Position numbers and translations under genes: made by a program. From Actinomycetes bacterium (GTDB lineage Bacteria > Actinomycetota > Actinomycetes > Actinomycetales > Dermabacteraceae): a DNA stretch of 12,797 nucleotides. The stretch lies in contig JAEWEZ010000063.1 of the NCBI GenBank assembly GCA_023389045.1, positions 1 to 12,797 of the forward strand, in the 5' to 3' direction. Position 1 is the first letter of the stretch. Each line of letters starts with the position of its first letter. This document shows positions 7,777 to 12,797 of the stretch, in pieces. The notes beneath the pieces were generated by a model that did not search any database, had not been told where the DNA came from, and was given only the letters and a program-made list of their open reading frames with translations.

Positions 7777-7829
7777 CGGGCCGACGGTTCGGGTTGCCCC
7801 CGGCACGCGTGGCTAGTGAGCACGAGAAA

Positions 7830-7878
7830 TGGAGCACAGTGCGGGGGTTTTCGCGGTTAATACCGGAACTGTGCTCCA
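7830..7878 (-). terminator. Candidate leftward terminator of the oxidase/permease operon
   Basis: Arms tggagcacagt (7830-7840) and actgtgctcca (7868-7878) pair perfectly over 11 bp. The 27-base loop holds a small inner hairpin CGGT-TAAT-ACCG (7854-7865). Read on the minus strand, the stem is followed by ATTTCTCG, a short T-rich run. It lies about 105 bases beyond the permease stop. There is no T-run on the plus-strand side, so it is assigned to the leftward transcript. Confidence 0.55.
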
Positions 7879-7880
7879 CT

Positions 7881-7934
7881 ACGCGCGGGTAAGCGGGTTC
7901 AGGTGGGCCATCGGATCGGATCACGCGCGGGTAA
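7881..7934. repeat. 12-bp direct repeat pair near the permease end
   Basis: ACGCGCGGGTAA occurs at 7881-7892 and 7923-7934, 42 bases apart, and both copies are followed within five bases by GGTT. The second copy also forms the palindrome CGGGT-A-ACCCG (7928-7938). The pair lies downstream of both convergent genes, so a role in transcription start is unlikely. Apart from these repeats and the two terminators, the 295-base gap 7689-7983 holds no gene I can support. Confidence 0.6.
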
Positions 7935-7983
7935 CCCGGTTATAGGCACGTGACCGGCCAGCAGGCAGGCAACCACCCTCGCG

Positions 7984-9588
7984 TCACACCGGCGTATCGA
8001 GCTGCTCGGCTGCCTCCCGGTAGACTTCCGGCCGCACTCGCCGCAGGTATTCACCACGGATCAGCCCGATCACACCCGCGGCCAGGATGATGCCCGGCAT
8101 CACCGTGACCAGCACGGGCGAGCCCGAACCGATGAGCACGTCGAAGTTGATCAGGATCAGCACGAACACGGTGCCCAGGCCGATCGCAGCGAGCATCGGC
8201 GCGATCAGGCGGGTGAAGATGCCAACCTCTTCGGGGCGGGAACGGAAGAACCCGATCACCGCGAGCGAGGTTACCGTGAGCAGGAAGACGAGCCCGAAGG
8301 CGGCCGCATTCGTCAGCCAGCTGAACAGGGTGACCACCGGGAAGAGCGGACCCTCCGGCGCGTTACGTCCAACCACGGCAAAGACCACGACCACAATCAG
8401 CGCGAGTCCGCTCTGCGCGAGGGAGCCCACAAGCGGCGCCCCGCTAGCCGGAAGCGTCCGCCCGAACAGCCGGGGAAGAACGCCGGTGCGCCCAAGGGCG
8501 TAAAAGTACCGGGCCGCCGCATTGTGAAAGGCCATCAAGGCTGCCAACAAACTGGTGATGAACAGCAGATTTACCACGTCCACCACGATCTTGGCGGTGT
8601 GGTCACCGAGCATCACGAAAACCAGATCCGGCCCGAGTTCTGCGGACCGGGCAACCACCGCGCTCGGTCCGATGCCCACCGCCAAAGTCCACGACGAGAA
8701 CGCGTAGAAGCAGGCGATCAGACCGACGGCGATGAAGGTGGCCGTGGGGACGGATCGCCGCGGCTCCCTCGTCTCCTCCGCGTACACCGCACCGGATTCA
8801 AAGCCCATGAAGGCCGCGACACCGAAGGCGAGCATGGCCCCGATTCCCGGCACGAACAGGGAGGACGGCTGCAGCGGCACCGTGGAGACACCCTCGGGCG
8901 CAACCACCAGGCTGAGCACGTCGATCGCGGCCACCGTCAGGAACTCGAGCACCACGAGCACCGCGATGACCTTCGCGGAGAGGTCCACCCGGCCGATGCC
9001 GAGAAGCCCCACCAGCAGCCAGGCCGCCAGGGCGCAGCCCCACCACGGCACGGCCACACCGATCAGGCCCTGCAGGAACACCGCAACGGTGAAGCCGAAG
9101 ATGCCGTACAAGCCCACCTGCATGGCGTTGTAGCTGACCAGCGCGAGAAGCGAGGCCGCGATGCCCTGGCGCACGCCCAGACCGGCCGCGATATAGGCGT
9201 AGAAGGCGCCCGCATTCCGAATGGACGCGCTCATGGCGCCGTAGCCCACAGCAAAGAGGCTGAGGAGCACGCCGAGGGCGAGATAGCCGAGTGGCAGGCC
9301 CAGCACCCCGGTGACGCCGTAACTGGTGGGCGCGCCACCGGCGAGCACAGTCAGCGGCGCCGAAGCGGCGATGATCAGGAAAACCAGCGATGCCACGCCA
9401 AGGCGCGGGGTCGACAGGGCCGTATGTTCCGTCACCGCCGGTTGGTCTGCGCGGTGGGTGGGGCCGACGGCAGCACTGCCAGCCTTACCCGTTTCTGCGC
9501 CGTGGCCCGTCGGCCCCAATCCCGCACCTGCGGCGCCCCCCGCCGGCGCCGGAACCAGCGGCTCCGGCGCGCCAGCGGCGGCACTCAC
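7984..9588 (-). CDS. APC-superfamily amino acid/amine permease
   Basis: This is a polytopic cytoplasmic-membrane transporter of the amino acid-polyamine-organocation superfamily, probably 12 helices in 534 residues. The first helix starts near residue 63 (LGVASLVFLIIAASAPL, where unwound TM1 binds substrate). The family motif GFESGAVYAEET lies at 262-273, followed by the cytoplasmic EPRRSVPTA. A 60-residue Ala/Gly/Pro-rich, presumably disordered, N-terminal tail precedes TM1. GTG 9588 is chosen because it overlaps the oxidase TGA (GTGA) and has a ribosome site GGGGAG five bases upstream; a shorter start nearer TM1 cannot be excluded. Coupling to the oxidase suggests uptake of its amine substrate, possibly with exchange or proton symport. 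Substrate specificity is inferred only. Confidence 0.9.
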   Translation of the reverse strand: MSAAAGAPEPLVPAPAGGAAGAGLGPTGHGAETGKAGSAAVGPTHRADQPAVTEHTALSTPRLGVASLVFLIIAASAPLTVLAGGAPTSYGVTGVLGLPLGYLALGVLLSLFAVGYGAMSASIRNAGAFYAYIAAGLGVRQGIAASLLALVSYNAMQVGLYGIFGFTVAVFLQGLIGVAVPWWGCALAAWLLVGLLGIGRVDLSAKVIAVLVVLEFLTVAAIDVLSLVVAPEGVSTVPLQPSSLFVPGIGAMLAFGVAAFMGFESGAVYAEETREPRRSVPTATFIAVGLIACFYAFSSWTLAVGIGPSAVVARSAELGPDLVFVMLGDHTAKIVVDVVNLLFITSLLAALMAFHNAAARYFYALGRTGVLPRLFGRTLPASGAPLVGSLAQSGLALIVVVVFAVVGRNAPEGPLFPVVTLFSWLTNAAAFGLVFLLTVTSLAVIGFFRSRPEEVGIFTRLIAPMLAAIGLGTVFVLILINFDVLIGSGSPVLVTVMPGIILAAGVIGLIRGEYLRRVRPEVYREAAEQLDTPV

Positions 9589-9662
9589 TTGTACTCCCCA
9601 TCGCCGCCGCCCTCACCGGGGCCGCAGCAGGAGGCGCGCTCATCCACCTCATCGGTACAGCA
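9585..9662 (-). other. Paired-cysteine C-terminal tail of the amine oxidase
   Basis: The last 25 residues begin with CC (650-651), continue through an acidic stretch TDEVDERAS to a second CC (661-662), and end in GPGEGGGDGEYK. It follows the usual family end near NPAIDLP. Two CC pairs nine residues apart in a flexible acidic tail could bind metal or form disulphides. Nothing in the sequence proves either. Confidence 0.6.
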
Positions 9663-11609
9663 GGTGGTTCCCACGGCCGCCTCGGGCAGGTCGATCGCCG
9701 GGTTGCGGTCCAGGAAGCCGTAGGGCTTGAGCCAGAAACCGGAGTAGTCCACCGGCATGACCGGCCAGTCCTCGGGGCGGGGGATGTGCAGCAGACCGAA
9801 GCTGTGCCAGACGACCAGGTCGGTGCCATCCACCGATCCGCCGCGCTCCACGTAGGAGGGCAGGCCCGCCCCGGCAGCGTGCTGATTCGGGTACATCCCC
9901 GCCGGGAACCACTCATTGTCGCGGTGCTCGGTAACCCACAGGTGCTTGGTGGCGAAGGCGGCGCGGCCGTACACGGTCGCGTTCTCATCGGCCATCAGGG
10001 TGGTCTTGGCCTCGGGAAGCAGCTGGTACTCCGTCGGCTTCCCGATCCCGTTGCGGCGGGTGGTCGAGCCGATATGCCAGGTGCGGCCGGCGGCGCCGTC
10101 CCCGAGTCGGGAGGTCGGTTCGTTCAGGCGCGTGCGACTCCAGGTGAAGGCATTGCCCCACGGGTTCTCCGGGCCCATCGGGATGCGCTGCGCATCCACC
10201 TCGTCCACGTAGTTCTCGGTGCCGTCGATATCGAAGTCGAGGCGGGCACAGAAAATGTGCTGGTGGATCGGGGCAAACAGGCCGGGCGCGATCTCCGGGG
10301 AGTGCTTATGGTCCGTGCCGGGCTCCTCCGCGCCGCAGAACACGACGCCGGTTGCCTTCGCCTCGAACTGGATCGACCCGTCGAGGTACAGGTACCAGAA
10401 GAAGCCGTAGTCGTAGTTCCCGATCGTCGAGAAGTAGGAGACGACGAAGCGGCGCGAGCGGCGGGAAGACACTTCACCGTCGAGCTCGGTGTGCTTCCAC
10501 AGCAGGCCGTAGTCCTCTTCGTGCATGCAGACGGCGCGGGGGATGGTGATCGGGTTGCCGCGGTCATCGGGCAGATGGGCATCGACGTAGTGGATGACGC
10601 CCAGGCAGTCGCAGCCGAGCTGCAGCGAGTTGGCGTTCTTGCCGAGGTGGTATTCGCCGGCGTCGAAGTAGCTGATCCAGCGGCGGCACTCGGAGGTATC
10701 ACCGTAGGGAACGACCATTTCCGGCACGCTCGCGCGGTGCAGAACGGGCCGCTGCTCCTCCCCGTCGCGCCAGGACACCTGGTGCAGCACCAGACCCTCG
10801 CGCATCGAGAAACCGACCCGGAAGGTCCAGTTTTCCCAGCTCACCTGGGTTCCGTCGACGGTGAAGCTGGGGCCCTCGGGCTGGGTGATGTCGATCGGTT
10901 TGAGGGTGGTGCGGCGCTCGGGAACGTACTCGTCGGTGAAGTTGGCGGTCTCGACGAGGTCCGGCAGCGGCACGTCACGCTCGTCCACGAACTTCACGAT
11001 TTTGCGTTCGGTGAGGTCCACCAGCACCACGAGGCCTTCGACGGGGAAGGACCACGGGTTGTGGGAGCCCTCGGGGGCGTAGAAGGTGAGGGAGCGGATC
11101 AGACGCTTGCCCACCTCGTCCTCTTCGAGGAACTGCCCGGGGGCGAGGGGGTTGCACAGGGCGCGGTCAAAGTCGGTCAGGCCGCGGCGGCGCATCGCCT
11201 CCTGCCAGCGCGGATCGGACTTCACGATCACCTGCACATCGTCGTATTCTTCAAAGACGTAGGCGGGCTGACCGTAGGGGAACTCACCGGTGGGGAGCTC
11301 CTGAATAGATTCGACGCTTGCACTGTCAATATCGACGAGGGCTTCACGCACCAGGCCCGTATCGCGATCCAGCAGGGTGGTCAGCACCTTGCGGCCGAGC
11401 GGCGCGCCCGGCTTCCAGGCGGCGAGCACCTCCTTGGAGGGCTCCACCATGAGCTGCTGGGCGAACACAGTGTGCTCACCAATCGCGCCCTCGCGCTCCA
11501 GAAGGCTCTTGACCTGCGCAATCTCGGGTGGGGTGAGGCCGTCCAGCGGATGGGTCGCGGTGGTCACGTGGGAATCGCGGGCCCCACGGGTATGGGTAAC
11601 GTCAGGCAT
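9585..11609 (-). CDS. Copper/topaquinone primary-amine oxidase
   Basis: It converts a primary amine, O2 and water to aldehyde, ammonia and H2O2. With the start used here it has 674 residues, with small N2/N3-type domains before the large catalytic domain. Key residues are the topaquinone precursor Tyr399 in GNYDYG, the catalytic base Asp316 in YFDAGEY, and copper ligands H449 and H451 (HQH) and H608 (GLLHIPRPEDWPVMP). Their spacing parallels that of Arthrobacter phenylethylamine oxidase. No signal peptide is seen, so it should be cytosolic like the Arthrobacter enzymes and unlike periplasmic TynA. ATG 11609 has AGGAGG five bases upstream; the adjacent ATG 11612 has only two-base spacing, and the in-frame ATG at 11702 would extend into the regulator gap. 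The C-terminus carries an unusual tail with two Cys-Cys pairs. Substrate may be phenylethylamine, tyramine, histamine or similar. Confidence 0.95.
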   Translation of the reverse strand: MPDVTHTRGARDSHVTTATHPLDGLTPPEIAQVKSLLEREGAIGEHTVFAQQLMVEPSKEVLAAWKPGAPLGRKVLTTLLDRDTGLVREALVDIDSASVESIQELPTGEFPYGQPAYVFEEYDDVQVIVKSDPRWQEAMRRRGLTDFDRALCNPLAPGQFLEEDEVGKRLIRSLTFYAPEGSHNPWSFPVEGLVVLVDLTERKIVKFVDERDVPLPDLVETANFTDEYVPERRTTLKPIDITQPEGPSFTVDGTQVSWENWTFRVGFSMREGLVLHQVSWRDGEEQRPVLHRASVPEMVVPYGDTSECRRWISYFDAGEYHLGKNANSLQLGCDCLGVIHYVDAHLPDDRGNPITIPRAVCMHEEDYGLLWKHTELDGEVSSRRSRRFVVSYFSTIGNYDYGFFWYLYLDGSIQFEAKATGVVFCGAEEPGTDHKHSPEIAPGLFAPIHQHIFCARLDFDIDGTENYVDEVDAQRIPMGPENPWGNAFTWSRTRLNEPTSRLGDGAAGRTWHIGSTTRRNGIGKPTEYQLLPEAKTTLMADENATVYGRAAFATKHLWVTEHRDNEWFPAGMYPNQHAAGAGLPSYVERGGSVDGTDLVVWHSFGLLHIPRPEDWPVMPVDYSGFWLKPYGFLDRNPAIDLPEAAVGTTCCTDEVDERASCCGPGEGGGDGEYK
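9594..9599 (-). promoter_or_regulatory. Ribosome binding site of the permease gene
   Basis: On the minus strand GGGGAG stands five bases before GTG 9588, inside the last codons of the oxidase gene. It supports the long N-terminal form of the permease and coupled translation. Confidence 0.6.
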
Positions 11610-11614
11610 CATCG

Positions 11615-11620
11615 CCTCCT
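11615..11620 (-). promoter_or_regulatory. Ribosome binding site of the amine oxidase gene
   Basis: On the minus strand a perfect AGGAGG is followed by CG and then two ATG codons. Spacing is two bases to the first and five to the second, so the second (11609) is preferred. This also argues against the longer start at 11702. Confidence 0.8.
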
Positions 11621-11714
11621 CGTGTGTCTCGGTGTCGCCGTTGTCGCCGATGAGGCACCACGGTAGGCGGTTACGGCCCGCGAGATTTGCACCTGTGTGC
11701 ACGGGCCTTGCCCG
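11621..11714 (-). promoter_or_regulatory. Gap between regulator and oxidase, presumed oxidase promoter
   Basis: About 100 bases separate the regulator stop from the oxidase start. At the upstream end a 6-bp hairpin, acgggc/gcccgt with a 3-base loop (11701-11715), touches the regulator stop codon and may weaken read-through. No clear -10/-35 pair can be named. The nine-base word TGAGGCACC (plus strand, 11651-11659) also occurs in front of the aldehyde dehydrogenase gene (6209-6217), a weak hint of a shared regulator site. Confidence 0.35.
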
Positions 11715-12767
11715 TCACGGCCCAGGTGTGACCTGGCTCTCGCTCGGGGTGGAGCTGCGGCGGTACGCACTCGGAGTGGCCCCAAAGGTGGCTCTGAACA
11801 GGCGCGAAAAATGCGGGGCGTTCGTCAGACCCCACCGGGCCGCCACCTGCGCTACCGGAATCGCCGCCATGCTCGGGTCGGCCAGGTCCCGTCGAATGTG
11901 CTCCAGGCGCCTGCTGCGCACCCACGCCCCCACCGTGATCCCGCGCTCCGAGAACAGCGAATGCAGATGCCGGGTGGAAATGAAATGCTGCTGAGCGATC
12001 ATCCCCGGGGTCAGGTCAGGATCCGGCAGCATCTGCTCGATCCCCTCCAGAATCTCGTGCAACTGCTGACGCCGCGGATCCTGCCGCACCCCCTCGCGCA
12101 ACTCCCCGGTGATCACGGTCAGCAGCAGGTCCAGGGCGGTGCGGGCAAGACGCTGCCCATCCTCATCCCCGAGGCTCATTAGCGAGGTGGCAAGGCCCGC
12201 CAAGAAGGGATTGACCACGGTGCCGAGCGGCGACTCCAGCGGGAACGCCGTGGCCGTGACGTGCGCAATCTCCTCCCGAGGGAGAGCGAGGGAGGCCGCC
12301 GGGAAAGCGAGCACCGCCATTTTCGTATCGGTATCGAAGCGCAGCGTATACGGGCGGGAGGTGTCATACACCGCGAAATCCCCCGGGTGCAGAAGCGCCA
12401 CCCGCCCATCCTGCTCGACGGTGCCGTCACCACCCAGCTGCAAACTCACCTTCAGCAGGTCCCCGGCGCCGCGCGCAATGAGCTGCGGGGTGCGGGCCAC
12501 CACCGCCGCTGAATGCTCCATCAGGAACACTGACATGGCGCCCAGGTCGCGCCGCTCCAGACGCCCGCTGAACTCGCCGCTGCGCAGCGGGTGAATATCC
12601 AGCGGCACAAAGGCGAAGGATGTATTGGCGCGCCACTGTGCCAGGCCGATCGCAGGGCCCGTGAGAGCCGGCACCTCGAAAGGGCCGACGCTCGCGCCGC
12701 CCGCCCCAGCAGCGGCGTGCCGTGGGGCCGTGGCTCCCGCGGCGCTGCGGGAAGGCTCCGTGTTCAT
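11715..12767 (-). CDS. AraC-family transcriptional regulator (FeaR-like)
   Basis: This is a cytoplasmic DNA-binding regulator of 350 residues. Residues about 30-200 form the AraC-binding-like cupin sensor domain (for example HPGDFAVYDTSRPY at 127-140). The C-terminal AraC/XylS domain holds two helix-turn-helix units, roughly 253-278 (LTPGMIAQQHFISTRHLHSLF) and 303-327 (IPVAQVAARWGLTNAPHFSRLF), ending in the usual FGATPSAYRR. The overall layout matches FeaR/NphR-type regulators; FeaR activates tynA and feaB for aromatic amine use in Escherichia coli. It lies directly upstream of the oxidase on the same strand, so it probably activates the oxidase-permease operon and perhaps the dehydrogenase. 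ATG 12767 is taken as the start, without a strong ribosome site; the Ala-rich first 28 residues leave room for a shorter form. Confidence 0.9.
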   Translation of the reverse strand: MNTEPSRSAAGATAPRHAAAGAGGASVGPFEVPALTGPAIGLAQWRANTSFAFVPLDIHPLRSGEFSGRLERRDLGAMSVFLMEHSAAVVARTPQLIARGAGDLLKVSLQLGGDGTVEQDGRVALLHPGDFAVYDTSRPYTLRFDTDTKMAVLAFPAASLALPREEIAHVTATAFPLESPLGTVVNPFLAGLATSLMSLGDEDGQRLARTALDLLLTVITGELREGVRQDPRRQQLHEILEGIEQMLPDPDLTPGMIAQQHFISTRHLHSLFSERGITVGAWVRSRRLEHIRRDLADPSMAAIPVAQVAARWGLTNAPHFSRLFRATFGATPSAYRRSSTPSESQVTPGP

Positions 12768-12797
12768 GGCTGGTGAGTGGCCGGGTCAGTCCAGGGC

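Noticed and set aside
6282..7823. A 513-codon open frame on the minus strand, antisense to the aldehyde dehydrogenase
   Set aside because: It covers a gene with complete aldehyde dehydrogenase motifs on the other strand and has no recognisable domain or ribosome site of its own.
7870..7880. CTGTGCTCCAC shared with the end of the ABC pseudogene (near 169-179), as a possible mobile or duplicated segment
   Set aside because: Only 11 bases are identical and the flanks match loosely; the copy at 7870 is explained as a terminator arm. Not enough to claim a duplication.
9390..11666. A 758-codon open frame on the plus strand, antisense to the amine oxidase and part of the permease
   Set aside because: It mirrors a real gene with strong catalytic motifs. 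Its translation is His/Gly/Val-rich without a known domain, as expected for the complement of GC-rich coding DNA.
11610..11702. Longer amine oxidase start at ATG 11702
   Set aside because: The extra residues fill the gap to the regulator and resemble no family N-terminus, while AGGAGG stands directly before the ATG pair at 11609/11612.

Overview
The window comes from a high-GC Gram-positive bacterium. Very GC-rich third codon positions, GTG starts with 4-base stop/start overlaps, purine-rich ribosome sites, and an Arthrobacter-like copper amine oxidase all point to an actinobacterium, most likely of the Micrococcales. This placement is inference from style, not a species call.

Left part (1-1620): a decayed ABC exporter gene lies on the minus strand (165-1511). 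Its membrane domain is crossed by two compensating frameshifts. Its nucleotide-binding domain has lost the Walker A lysine, the Q-loop and the switch histidine, and a Gly/Asp-rich low-complexity stretch sits where the P-loop should be. A perfect 15-base 7-1-7 palindrome (1527-1541) lies in the divergent gap towards the next genes.

Middle part (1621-6151): sbcD and sbcC, the Mre11/Rad50-type nuclease pair for DNA ends and hairpins, overlap by 4 bases (GTGA) and end in a strong hairpin. SbcC carries a four-copy 15-bp in-frame repeat in its first coiled-coil region.

Right part (6285-12767): a compact amine-oxidation module. On the minus strand, read from the right, come an AraC/FeaR-type regulator, a copper/topaquinone amine oxidase without a signal peptide, and an APC-family permease whose start overlaps the oxidase stop (GTGA). 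Facing them on the plus strand is an NAD(P)-dependent aldehyde dehydrogenase. The simplest reading is that the permease imports a primary amine, the cytosolic oxidase turns it into aldehyde, ammonia and hydrogen peroxide, and the dehydrogenase oxidises the aldehyde to the acid, with the AraC protein sensing the amine or an intermediate. The convergent 295-base gap between dehydrogenase and permease holds one terminator for each direction plus short direct repeats.

No rRNA, tRNA, CRISPR array, insertion sequence or phage gene was seen. I did not find a clearly new multi-gene system. The points most worth checking are the ABC gene with a repeat-replaced P-loop, the Fur-like palindrome, and the paired-cysteine tail of the amine oxidase.
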